A stretch of 62,017 nt of DNA from Phycisphaeraceae bacterium (GTDB lineage Bacteria > Planctomycetota > Phycisphaerae > Phycisphaerales > Phycisphaeraceae). This document shows, piece by piece, positions 1 through 8,436 of this stretch. Numbering within the stretch: the stretch's first letter is position 1; each line of letters starts with the position of its first letter. The DNA is taken from the NCBI GenBank assembly GCA_020848195.1, contig JADLAP010000017.1, forward strand, positions 1-62,017. Reading direction: 5' to 3'. A program made the translations under genes and the position numbers. The notes beneath the pieces were generated by a model. It was not told the origin of the DNA. It saw only the letters and a list, made by a program, of their open reading frames with translations, and did no database searches.

Positions 1-269
1 AAGGCGAGGTAGTCGTCCATGTCGCGGATGCGCGGGCCGTACTGGACCTTCGGGGCCGGCAGCGTCAGGGCGGCGCTGCGGTACCAGCGTTGCCGGTAGG
101 GGTCCAGTTGCCACCAGTCGGTCGCGCCGTCCTGGTTGAGGCCCGCGGGCATGCCTTCCTTCGCCCAACGGTCCAGCGTCAGGTTCCACCAGGTGGCCCA
201 TTCGATCACCGGCAGCCGATCGACGGGCTGGAAGCGCATCAGCGCGTGAAAACGTTCCGCATGGTTCAT
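1..269 (-). CDS. Uroporphyrinogen decarboxylase-like protein (N-terminal part, cut by window edge)
   Basis: This minus-strand frame runs open from an ATG at 269 to the window edge, so only the first 89 residues are visible. They begin MNHAERFHALMRFQPVDRLP and continue with a Trp-rich stretch (EWATWWN). This is the usual opening of planctomycete URO-D-fold proteins: an RF-x4-R-x-x-PVDRLP motif followed by the first strand of the barrel. Members of that fold either decarboxylate uroporphyrinogen III or act as corrinoid-type methyltransferases; the divergent carbohydrate-associated paralogues have no assigned reaction. The start lies 13 bp after the stop of the upstream phytanoyl-CoA-dioxygenase-like gene, so the two are probably co-transcribed. 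A second, clearly different URO-D-like gene lies at 59225-60313. The true function cannot be judged from this fragment. Confidence 0.72.
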   Translation of the reverse strand, partial: MNHAERFHALMRFQPVDRLPVIEWATWWNLTLDRWAKEGMPAGLNQDGATDWWQLDPYRQRWYRSAALTLPAPKVQYGPRIRDMDDYLA

Positions 270-282
270 GTGAGCAGGTCCG

Positions 283-1047
283 TTACACCTCGGGGAACAG
301 CTCGCCGTCGAGCCGGTCTCCGGGTTGGAGATTCAGGGGATCGGTGACAATGTGTTTGATTCCGCTGTAGGTGGCGGTTTCATCCATGTAGATGATGACG
401 TAGGCGATGCGGGGGTCCGGCGTGTGATTGGGCGTGGCCATGTGGGCGCAGAGTCCGTGATGGAACGTGCATTCGCCGGCGCGCAGGGGCATCGTCACGC
501 GGGGAATCCAGCGCATGTCGCCGCAGATGTTCGCCAGCGACTGGGAATCGTTGAGATCCTGCGCGGGCAGGCTGGTCCAGTTCTGCGAGCCGGGCAGGAA
601 CGTCATGCAGCCTTTTTCGACGGGGACATCGCAGAGCGCGATCCACGCGGAAAGGGGGTTCGGCGAGGTGGCATGAGGCCAGTAGGGCTTGTCCTGATGA
701 AACTCGGTGGCGGTGCTCTTCTGCGGCCGCTTGATGAGGATGTGATCGTGCCAGATGCGCAGCCGGCCGCCGTGGAGCTTCTTCGCCGCCGCCGCCAGCA
801 CGGGGTGCAGCGTCAGTTGTTTGAGCAGCGGGTCTTTGCGCCAGATGTTGACGGTCTGGTCGAAGGCCCCGTAACGCCGGTCGCCCGCGTGCTGTTCCGT
901 GGCGTCCAGCGAAGCCTGGGCGTACAGGGCGACCTCCTCCGGCGTCAGGACGCCGGGCACTTTGACGAAGCCGTCGCGTCGGTACGCGGCGACCATCTCA
1001 TCGGTGACGGGACAGGACAATGATGGTTTGCATGCGGTGGCGGTCAT
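283..1047 (-). CDS. Phytanoyl-CoA dioxygenase (PhyH) family protein
   Basis: The 254-residue protein has the PhyH layout of Fe(II)/2-oxoglutarate oxygenases, a cytoplasmic double-stranded beta-helix. The iron-binding HxD is visible at about residues 117-119 (FHQDKPYW). The distal His is about residue 202 within FHHGLCAHMATPN, and the 2-oxoglutarate-binding Arg is about residue 213 (DPRIAYV). An N-terminal segment typical of the family (YRRDGFVKVPGVLTPEEV) precedes the core. Length is normal. It is followed after 13 bp by the URO-D-like gene and is divergent from the AraC regulator at 1173, which is the obvious candidate controller. The substrate is unknown; planctomycete paralogues of this type are numerous and mostly uncharacterised. 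The ATG at 1047 is followed downstream by an uninterrupted domain, so the start looks sound. Confidence 0.88.
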   Translation of the reverse strand: MTATACKPSLSCPVTDEMVAAYRRDGFVKVPGVLTPEEVALYAQASLDATEQHAGDRRYGAFDQTVNIWRKDPLLKQLTLHPVLAAAAKKLHGGRLRIWHDHILIKRPQKSTATEFHQDKPYWPHATSPNPLSAWIALCDVPVEKGCMTFLPGSQNWTSLPAQDLNDSQSLANICGDMRWIPRVTMPLRAGECTFHHGLCAHMATPNHTPDPRIAYVIIYMDETATYSGIKHIVTDPLNLQPGDRLDGELFPEV

Positions 1048-1172
1048 GGCGGGGTTCTCCGGGGTTTGAGGATGGAAATACCTTAGAAACAGTGTTCACC
1101 ATCCGTTCGGACGCAAGTGGACAAAAAGCAGCACAAAATTGACATAGCCCGTCCGGTTGCCATCATGGCGAC

Positions 1173-2069
1173 ATGGAAGGCGTCGATCCTGCCGGACACT
1201 GGGACCATTTACGCTGGCGTAAACTCCGCGGCGCTGGGGTGTTGACCGCCTACGTATGCCGGCACTGTCTGCAAGACGACATCTTTCTGCACGATCACGA
1301 TTTTCACGAGATCGTGCTGATCACCGGCGGGCAGGGGGTGCATGCGACCGTCTTCGGCCGGCGGCTGCTGCGGCGGGGCATGGTGATCGTGGTCCCGCCC
1401 GGCGCCTGTCACGGGTACGAGCAGTGCCGCGATCTGGCCCTGTGGAACTGCTGCATGAGCGTGGACCTGTTGCGCGGCGAACTGGCCTTTCTCGCGGATG
1501 ACCCGGACGTGGGGTCGCTGGTTCGCCTGGACGCGGCGACGGGCCGGCCTCGCGGGGTGATGGAGTTCACCATCGGCGACAAGGCGGTCCGCGACGCCAC
1601 GACATGTCTCGAAGCGATGCTCCCGCCCGTCTCGCGCATGGAGCATTTCGGCCGGCTGTTGTTGTTCCTCGCGTCGCTGGCGAAAGCCCGGCCCGCATCC
1701 TCGCGCCGCCGCGAAATGCCGCAGGAACCGGCCCATCCCGCCGTCCGACGTGCTGTCATGCTCATCAGCGCGCGACTCGAACACGACTGGACCCTGACGG
1801 AACTGGCCCGCGAAGGCGGCGTCGATCGTTCCTATTTCGTGCGACTCTTTCGCCGACGTCTGGGCCTCAGTCCGCTGGCCTATCTCAATCGACGCCGCTG
1901 TGAACGGCTCGCGGGGCTGCTGCTGCAAACGGACAGGCCCATCGGACAACTGGCCATGACCGTCGGCTGGGACGACGCCAACTATGCCGCACGCCGGTTC
2001 AAGCGGACCTTCGGCGTCACCCCGCGCCAGTTCCGCGCCCAGCGCGGCATTCGCGCTGAACCGCAGTGA
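1173..2069 (+). CDS. AraC family transcriptional regulator
   Basis: The 298-residue protein has an N-terminal cupin-like sensor domain (about residues 20-150, with HDHDFHEIVLITGG near residue 43). Its C-terminal AraC-type double helix-turn-helix covers about residues 190-290. The second HTH has the signature VGWDDANYAARRFKRTFGVTP, close to the family consensus GF-x2-x-YF-x-R-x-FK-x3-G-x-TP. The first HTH contains LAREGGVDRSYFVRLFRRRL. Such proteins usually bind a small sugar-like ligand and activate neighbouring catabolic genes. The gene is divergent from the PhyH/URO-D pair, with a 125-bp shared promoter region (1048-1172). No ligand can be inferred. Confidence 0.9.
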   Translation: MEGVDPAGHWDHLRWRKLRGAGVLTAYVCRHCLQDDIFLHDHDFHEIVLITGGQGVHATVFGRRLLRRGMVIVVPPGACHGYEQCRDLALWNCCMSVDLLRGELAFLADDPDVGSLVRLDAATGRPRGVMEFTIGDKAVRDATTCLEAMLPPVSRMEHFGRLLLFLASLAKARPASSRRREMPQEPAHPAVRRAVMLISARLEHDWTLTELAREGGVDRSYFVRLFRRRLGLSPLAYLNRRRCERLAGLLLQTDRPIGQLAMTVGWDDANYAARRFKRTFGVTPRQFRAQRGIRAEPQ

Positions 2070-2174
2070 TATCCGAGCCTTTCATCTGCGTGGAACTCTT
2101 CGCTGACCTACAATAACTATCCCGCTACGCCAGCCGGCGTAATCAATCTGGTATCCAAGAGAGAGGGTGAACCC

Positions 2175-5100
2175 ATGGCCGAAGGCAAACCGATCGCCGC
2201 GCACGCACAACAGCCGAAGGATGCGAAACCGAAGCGCAAGCGTCGATGGATCAGGATCGTCATCGTCGTGGCGGCGGCACTGCTGCTGCTGGTGTTCGCC
2301 ATTCCGAGCATCATCAGCATGGGCATCGGTCGCGGCACGATCCTCGGCATCGCCAACGGCCAGATTCCCGGCAAGCTGCACTACGACAAGCTTTCCTTCG
2401 GCTGGTTCTCCGGCTTCCATGTCGGCGGCGTGGAACTGAAAGACCCGCAGGGCCAGACCGTGCTCACTCTCGACAAGGTGGATGCCCCCGGCGCTTCGCT
2501 GCTGCGACTGGCCTCCGGCTCGCTCACCCTCGGCACGGTTACCGTGGATGGCCTGACCATCACGGCGGAACAGCATGAAGACGGCACGATCAATCTGCTT
2601 CAGGCGGTGACCAGGCCGTCCACGGCTACTGAAAGTTCCACAGGCACACCCTCGGACGGCACGTCCGCGGGCACGCCGCTCTGGCCCAAAGGTCTGGCCG
2701 TGGAACTCCATGTCACGCGGGTCAACGTCTCGCTGACAGCGCCGCGGATTTCCGCCGTGACGGTGGATGTGCCTTCGACCAAGGTTTCGCTGCTGGATCC
2801 CGCGAAGATTGAACTGTCCACACAGGCGACCATCAGCCAGGGACAGGACAAAGGCCAGGCGACGGTTTCCGCCGCCATCAGCGATCTGTTCGACAGTGCC
2901 GGCGTGCTGCAACAGGACGCCGCGAAGGTGAAGGCGGACATCGACGTGAAGGACGCGCCGGTCGAGGCGCTGGATCGCCTGGCGAAGCAGAACGGCCTGT
3001 TGACCGCGTTGCTGGGGCCGAAAGCGCAACTGGCCATTCATGCCGATGGCGGACTGAAGGGCGGTTCCGCCACGATTGATGCGTCTTCCGCCACGCTGGC
3101 CGTCAAGCTCGCGGTTCGCGCCAATGAGGCGGCTGTCGCGGTGGAGCCGAACGGCGTGGTCAAGCTCACGCTGACGCCGCAGGCCATGGCCAAGCTCGCC
3201 GTCGCCTCGCCCAATCAACCTCAGCCGACGTTGCTGAAAAACGTCGATTTTGCCGTCGATTTCAAGCGATTGAGCGTGCCGCGCAACGGCGACAAGCTCG
3301 ATCTGGCCAACACGGTGATGGATGTCGCGCTGAACATGTCGCCGCTGGAGATGGACAGCCACGATCCCGCCATCGGCCGCGTGGGCCTGCGCGACTATCA
3401 GGCCGCCATCCAGAGCGAAGGGCTGAGCAGGAAGATCGCCGTCACGCTCAAGGCCATCGCCCAGCAGGAGCAGACGCAGGGAACCATTGACTACGCGATC
3501 ACGGTGAACCATCCGCTGACAGCCGACCTGAAGCCCGACTGGCAGAAGATGGAAATCGTCATCGACAAGGCGTCCGTGAGTCAGCTTACGCTGGCGCTGG
3601 CGGACCAGCTCGCGGGCACCGGCGGCGTGATCGTCGCGGCACTGGGGCCGACGCTGGACACCCATCTCAGCGGCAAACTCAGTTTCAACGGCAGTCCGAC
3701 CAGCGCCCGGGGCAGCCTCGCCTTCGTCGCTCGCGCGGAAAACCTCGACGCCGGCCTGACCGTCAACCTCGATGACATGCAGGTGGCGATCGGCAAGGGC
3801 GGCCATGTGGACATGAATCTGACGCCGGACCTCCTCGCCGCGGCATTGAAGCGATTTTCACCGCAGCAGGCGGGCAAACTTGCGCTGCGCAAGACGGTGA
3901 AACTCGGCATCGGACTGGACGATTTCACCGTGCCGCGCGATGGACAGAATCTGCTGCTGGGCGACAGTTCGGTGGCGATGACGACGACGCTGAGCGACGT
4001 GGAGATCGACGCCGGCGCTCCGGTGGGGCTGGTGGCGATGCGCGACACCGCGATGTCCGTCCTTGCGCCGAAGCTCGGCCAGAACGTGCGGATCAAGGTA
4101 AGCAGCGTGGCGGAGCAGGGCGGTCAGAAGGGATCGCTCGCCGCGACAGTCGACGCGAGCAACGCGCTGAGCAGCGCCGGCAAGTTCCAGCGTGAGAAGC
4201 TCACCGCGTCGGTGAACGTGAACCTCAAGGACTGGCCGGTGGCGATGATCGATCAACTCGCCCGGCAGAACGGCGCGCTGACGGCGCTCATCGGTCCGCA
4301 ATTGCAGGTGGCGGTAAACGCCACGGTGACGCCGGACCTGACGAAGCCTTCCCCGGCCACGGTGACGGTCAAGGCGGATCGACTCGACGCCGCGATTCAC
4401 GCCATGGTGACGCCGGAGTATCTGACCAGTGGGCCGGACAGCCGGATCATCCTCACGCTCACGCCGCAGACGCTGCCCATGGTGGTCAAAGCGCTGGGCC
4501 AGAAGACCGAGGGCCTGAACCTGGCGAAGAACGCCACGCTGACCGTCAGCCTCGACAAGCTGGACACGCCGCTCAGTGCCGCTGCGATGACGACCGCACG
4601 ATTCGCCGCGACGGTGAAGCTCGATCAACTCGCCATCGCCGGCGATCCGAAGCTCGGCGACGCGGAAATCAGGAACCTGGTCATCACCGTGCCTGAAACC
4701 ACGCCGGCGGGCAAGGTGCAGGTGACCGGCACGGGCCAGTTCATCCGCGGCAACGACAAGGGCGATTTGAAGCTCGATCTCTCGGTCAACAAGCCCATGG
4801 ACCCCAGCCGCACGCTCCAAGGCGATTTCATCGTCACACGCATTCCCGTGGCTTTGTTCGACGCCTTCGCAGGCCAGGGCGAATTCCTCGTCAAACTCCT
4901 CGGCGGCGTGATCGATCAGGTGAAGCTCTCCGCCAGCATGAACGAGAAACAGGCGATCACCTTCAACACCAGCGTGCAGGCGTCCACGTTGAACGTCGCG
5001 CTCGGCGGCGATGCGACGCTCAACGACAATCTGTCGCTCCGGAAGGACGGCACGGTGGAATACAAGCTGACGCCGGAGGCGTTCGCCGTGCTGATGACGC

Positions 5101-6584
5101 CGAAAGCCGTCGATGGCAAGCCCTCCGCCGCCGCGCCGCAGGCTGCGCTGGTGGAGCCGGTGAACGTCAAGGTCACGGTCCATCAACTGGCGGTGCCGCT
5201 GCCTCCGCAGGCCAGGCCGAACGAAGCTGCCCCAGCCATGAATCTGCAGAACGCCATCGTGGAAACCAAGGTCGTCCTCGGCAGCCTGAAGATCAAGACG
5301 GCACAAGCGGAAACGCCGGTGCAACTGGACGATTTCACCATCACCGTCGCGGCACCCAAGCTCGGCGGTCAGGTCAAGTTCGCCGTCACCGGCCGGATTC
5401 CCAATCCCGCCGGCGGCGCGGATGCGGGCAACATCAACATCACCGGTTACTGCGAAAACCTGCTGTCGCCGGATGGCCAGGTGAATCTGAAGAACCTCAC
5501 CCTCGTGCTCGACAACGGCCAGATCGTGAACCTGCCGACGCCGCTGGTGGCCGCGTTTTCCCCGCAGAACGCCGAGCTGCTCGACGCGCTGCTGGGCAAG
5601 GCGTCGACGATTCACCTGGGCGCGAAGATCACCCGCATGGCCGGCCCCGCCACGTTCCAACTCGACGCTGAGAACTGCCACGTCAAAGTCCCCGTCAATG
5701 TCGCCGATGGCTTTGTCACCTTGACCGGCAACGCCACCGCGGATGTGAAAGTCACGGAAAAACTCGGCAAAAACCTCATGAAAAATGTCAACCCGCTGCT
5801 TGTCCAGGCTGTGGGTTCGGAGAAGCCCGTGACGGTGGTGGTCTATCCCGAAGACTTCCGCATTCCGCTGGAAGGCTTCGATATCGCGAAAGTCTCCGTG
5901 GGCAGAGCGGTGATCGATCCGGGCAAGGTCACGCTCAACAACGGCGGCGTCATGGCGGCCATCATGAGGATCCTCAACGCCGTGACCAAGGTCGGCGGCG
6001 ACAGCAAACAGACGCAGGCCTGGTTCACCCCCGTGCAGGCCAGCGTCAAGGACGGCATCGCTACGTACAGCCGCATGGACATGCTCATCGGCGAAAATCT
6101 CCACATGGCCACCTGGGGCACGATCAACCTGAAAACCAGCTTCGCCGACATGCGCCTCGGCTTCGCGGAACGCGCGCTGACGCAGATGTTCAAGGTCAAG
6201 AATGTCCCTGCCGATTACGTCGTAAGCTTCCCCATGAAGGGCAACAGCACCGGCGAAAGCATGCTCAACATCGGGGAAATCACGACGAAAATCGGAACTC
6301 TGGTGGCGCAGAGCGCCGTCGGTTCCGCCAACAAGGATGTGGCGGCCATCCTCACCGCGGTTCGCAGCGTGACCGACAAGACGCTGTTCAAAAATGAGCC
6401 GGCCCCGGCGATGATCTTCCCCCTGCCCTGGCCTGCGCTGCCCGCGCCACAGCAGCAGACCGAGCCGGCGCAGCAACTCCAGGAACAACCGCAGCAGCAG
6501 ACGCAGAAGAAGGAAGAAAACATCGACGTGGGCGAGGCGGTCAAGGGCGTGCTGGACCTGTTCGGCAAGAAAAAATCCAAGTAA
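2175..6584 (+). CDS. AsmA-like large envelope protein with internal repeats
   Basis: This 1469-residue protein starts with a basic segment (KPKRKRR) and a single hydrophobic helix at about residues 27-48, then a long beta-rich, charge-balanced domain facing the periplasm. The part after the helix (GRGTILGIANGQIPGKLHYD, then DKLSFGWFSGF) matches the opening of AsmA/TamB-like bridge proteins, which are thought to carry lipids between inner and outer membranes. A module of the form DxLAxQxGxLxxLLGP recurs at least four or five times (near residues 260, 475, 690, 895 and 1130). The C-terminus is Gln-rich (about 1420-1455) and ends in a Lys-rich tail. The gene converges on polX with a 20-bp gap holding a hairpin. 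No neighbour clarifies its role. The AsmA-like assignment rests on architecture rather than a precise family match. Confidence 0.7.
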   Translation: MAEGKPIAAHAQQPKDAKPKRKRRWIRIVIVVAAALLLLVFAIPSIISMGIGRGTILGIANGQIPGKLHYDKLSFGWFSGFHVGGVELKDPQGQTVLTLDKVDAPGASLLRLASGSLTLGTVTVDGLTITAEQHEDGTINLLQAVTRPSTATESSTGTPSDGTSAGTPLWPKGLAVELHVTRVNVSLTAPRISAVTVDVPSTKVSLLDPAKIELSTQATISQGQDKGQATVSAAISDLFDSAGVLQQDAAKVKADIDVKDAPVEALDRLAKQNGLLTALLGPKAQLAIHADGGLKGGSATIDASSATLAVKLAVRANEAAVAVEPNGVVKLTLTPQAMAKLAVASPNQPQPTLLKNVDFAVDFKRLSVPRNGDKLDLANTVMDVALNMSPLEMDSHDPAIGRVGLRDYQAAIQSEGLSRKIAVTLKAIAQQEQTQGTIDYAITVNHPLTADLKPDWQKMEIVIDKASVSQLTLALADQLAGTGGVIVAALGPTLDTHLSGKLSFNGSPTSARGSLAFVARAENLDAGLTVNLDDMQVAIGKGGHVDMNLTPDLLAAALKRFSPQQAGKLALRKTVKLGIGLDDFTVPRDGQNLLLGDSSVAMTTTLSDVEIDAGAPVGLVAMRDTAMSVLAPKLGQNVRIKVSSVAEQGGQKGSLAATVDASNALSSAGKFQREKLTASVNVNLKDWPVAMIDQLARQNGALTALIGPQLQVAVNATVTPDLTKPSPATVTVKADRLDAAIHAMVTPEYLTSGPDSRIILTLTPQTLPMVVKALGQKTEGLNLAKNATLTVSLDKLDTPLSAAAMTTARFAATVKLDQLAIAGDPKLGDAEIRNLVITVPETTPAGKVQVTGTGQFIRGNDKGDLKLDLSVNKPMDPSRTLQGDFIVTRIPVALFDAFAGQGEFLVKLLGGVIDQVKLSASMNEKQAITFNTSVQASTLNVALGGDATLNDNLSLRKDGTVEYKLTPEAFAVLMTPKAVDGKPSAAAPQAALVEPVNVKVTVHQLAVPLPPQARPNEAAPAMNLQNAIVETKVVLGSLKIKTAQAETPVQLDDFTITVAAPKLGGQVKFAVTGRIPNPAGGADAGNINITGYCENLLSPDGQVNLKNLTLVLDNGQIVNLPTPLVAAFSPQNAELLDALLGKASTIHLGAKITRMAGPATFQLDAENCHVKVPVNVADGFVTLTGNATADVKVTEKLGKNLMKNVNPLLVQAVGSEKPVTVVVYPEDFRIPLEGFDIAKVSVGRAVIDPGKVTLNNGGVMAAIMRILNAVTKVGGDSKQTQAWFTPVQASVKDGIATYSRMDMLIGENLHMATWGTINLKTSFADMRLGFAERALTQMFKVKNVPADYVVSFPMKGNSTGESMLNIGEITTKIGTLVAQSAVGSANKDVAAILTAVRSVTDKTLFKNEPAPAMIFPLPWPALPAPQQQTEPAQQLQEQPQQQTQKKEENIDVGEAVKGVLDLFGKKKSK

Positions 6585-6587
6585 CGC

Positions 6588-6601
6588 CGCGACTTGTCGC
6601 G
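6588..6601. repeat. Intergenic hairpin repeat, family A copy 1
   Basis: A perfect 6-bp-arm hairpin, CGCGAC-TT-GTCGCG, almost fills the 20-bp gap between two convergent genes. The same palindrome occurs at 40838 and 41876, and a compensated variant at 48943. Its placement suggests a terminator-like or REP-like 3' element; there is no U-run. Confidence 0.7.
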
Positions 6602-6604
6602 TCG

Positions 6605-8347
6605 TCACGCCCGTGTGGATGCGATCCACTTCGCCAGCGAGGCCTGGTCCATGCAGTTGACCACATCCTCCTTCGTCGCTCCCGCGCGGCGGGCGGTGAG
6701 GACGCCGTAGGTCAGTTCATCCAGATCGCCCGGGCCGTGGGCGTCGGTGTTGATCGACAGTTTCACGCCATGCTCGATGGCAGCCCGCGCGTGAATGTCG
6801 CGCAGGTCCAGCCGCATGTGGTTGGCGTTGATCTCCATCGCCACACCGCGCTGGGCGGCCGCCTTCAGCAGCGCCGGCAGGTCGGGACTGAGTCCCTCGC
6901 GTCGCCCGATCAGCCGGCCGGTGAGATGGCCCATGATCGTGACATACGGATTTTCCATGGCTTTCAGGAACCGCGAGGTGGCTTTCGCCGGCTCCTGCGT
7001 CAGGGCCGAGTGCGGGCTGGCCACCACGATGTCCAGTTCCTTCAGCAGGCTGTCGGGATAGTCCAACGTGCCGTCGGTGTGTATGTCCACCTCGCTGCCG
7101 GCCAGAATGCGGATCTGCCCCTGAAACTGCCTGGCGATGGCCCGTACGGCGAGGATATGTTGCTCCAATCGTTGATCGCTTAGCCCATGCGCCTGCACCT
7201 GGCCCTTGGAATGGTCGGTGATCGCCACGGTGTGAAAGCCGCGCTCGATGGCGGCGCGGGCCAGTTCCTCGATGGTCCACACGCCGTCGCTGGCGATGGA
7301 GTGGGCGTGCAACTCGGCCTTGATGTCGTCGCGCTCGATCAGCCGCGGCAGGCTGTTCTGTTCCGCCAGGGCCAGTTCGCCGCGGTTTTCACGCAATTCC
7401 GGGGGTATCCACGCCAGGCCCAGGGCGCGGAAGACGTCGTCTTCCGTCGTTCCCGCCACGCGCTGGCCATCGTCCTTGGTCGTCAGGGCGTACTCGTTGA
7501 GCGACAGGCCGCGGGCGATGGCTCGCTGGCGCATGGCGACGTTGTGTTCCTTGGAGCCAGTGAAATACATCAGGGCGGCCCCGTAGCAATCGCCGCTGAC
7601 GATGCGCAGGTCCGCCTGCAGGTTGTCTTCCAGTCGCACGGATGTTTTGGTTTTGCCGTGAGCGATCACTTCACGCACGGGTTCCAGCTTGATGAACGCA
7701 TCGGAGATGCCGGCGGCGTCGGCTTCGTCAGCCGCCACGAGCAGGTCGAGATCGCCGATCGTTTCCTGGCCTCGGCGCAAGCTGCCTGCGTATTCCGCCT
7801 TCTTCACCCCCGGCATCTGGCGCAACTGATGCACGAACCATCGCGCCAGCGGCAGGGCGACGCCGATGCGCGTGCGCTGCCCCATCTGTTCCACAATAGC
7901 TACGCTTTTCCGCAGGTTTTCCAGCTTCTTCGGCCCCATGCCGGGCAGTTCAGCCAGGGCGTTGCCCTCCAGCTTCTTCCGCAGATCGACCAGGCTTTCC
8001 ACCCCGCCCTGTCGCCACAGCAGCGCCACTGTCTTGGGACCGAGGCCGGAAATCCCCAGCAGCGCGGGCAACCCCGGCGGAACCTGTGCGAGCAATTCCC
8101 GATGTTCGCGGATGGTTCCTGTTTGGAGATATTGCGCGATCTTGTCCGCCAGTCCCTTGCCGATGCCCTCGATGGCGGTGAGCTTCTTCGCGTCCGGCCC
8201 GACCTGCGCCAGGTCCAGGGTCAGGCTTTCCATCACGCCCACGGCTTTCGCATAGGCATTGATGCGAAAGCGATCCTCGCCGAGGATTTCCATCACCTGC
8301 GCCATCTGGTGAAAGATCACCGCTAATTTTGCGTTAGTGTCGAGCAT
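6605..8347 (-). CDS. polX: DNA polymerase/3'-5' exonuclease PolX
   Basis: The 580-residue protein has the bacterial PolX architecture. It has an N-terminal helix-hairpin-helix/8-kDa region (about 1-150, with IEGIGKGLADKI and LPGMGPKKLENL), a family X polymerase palm (about 150-310) with the metal-binding GDLDLLVAADE motif, and a C-terminal PHP phosphoesterase domain from about residue 335. The PHP motifs ELHAHSIASDGVW, AITDHS, GSEVDIHTDG and NTDAHGPGDL are visible, so the metal site looks complete. In characterised homologues the PHP domain gives 3'-5' exonuclease and AP-site processing in base-excision repair, in the cytoplasm. Length matches the family (570-580). It converges with the AsmA-like gene and diverges from the TMTC-like gene at 8437. 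Confidence 0.95.
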   Translation of the reverse strand: MLDTNAKLAVIFHQMAQVMEILGEDRFRINAYAKAVGVMESLTLDLAQVGPDAKKLTAIEGIGKGLADKIAQYLQTGTIREHRELLAQVPPGLPALLGISGLGPKTVALLWRQGGVESLVDLRKKLEGNALAELPGMGPKKLENLRKSVAIVEQMGQRTRIGVALPLARWFVHQLRQMPGVKKAEYAGSLRRGQETIGDLDLLVAADEADAAGISDAFIKLEPVREVIAHGKTKTSVRLEDNLQADLRIVSGDCYGAALMYFTGSKEHNVAMRQRAIARGLSLNEYALTTKDDGQRVAGTTEDDVFRALGLAWIPPELRENRGELALAEQNSLPRLIERDDIKAELHAHSIASDGVWTIEELARAAIERGFHTVAITDHSKGQVQAHGLSDQRLEQHILAVRAIARQFQGQIRILAGSEVDIHTDGTLDYPDSLLKELDIVVASPHSALTQEPAKATSRFLKAMENPYVTIMGHLTGRLIGRREGLSPDLPALLKAAAQRGVAMEINANHMRLDLRDIHARAAIEHGVKLSINTDAHGPGDLDELTYGVLTARRAGATKEDVVNCMDQASLAKWIASTRA

Positions 8348-8436
8348 GTCGGACAGCGTACCGCAAGGGAGGACGTTTGGGCGTGGATGCCTGCGATATC
8401 ATGGACGCATTCACTCCTCCTGGCCTGATTGTATTC

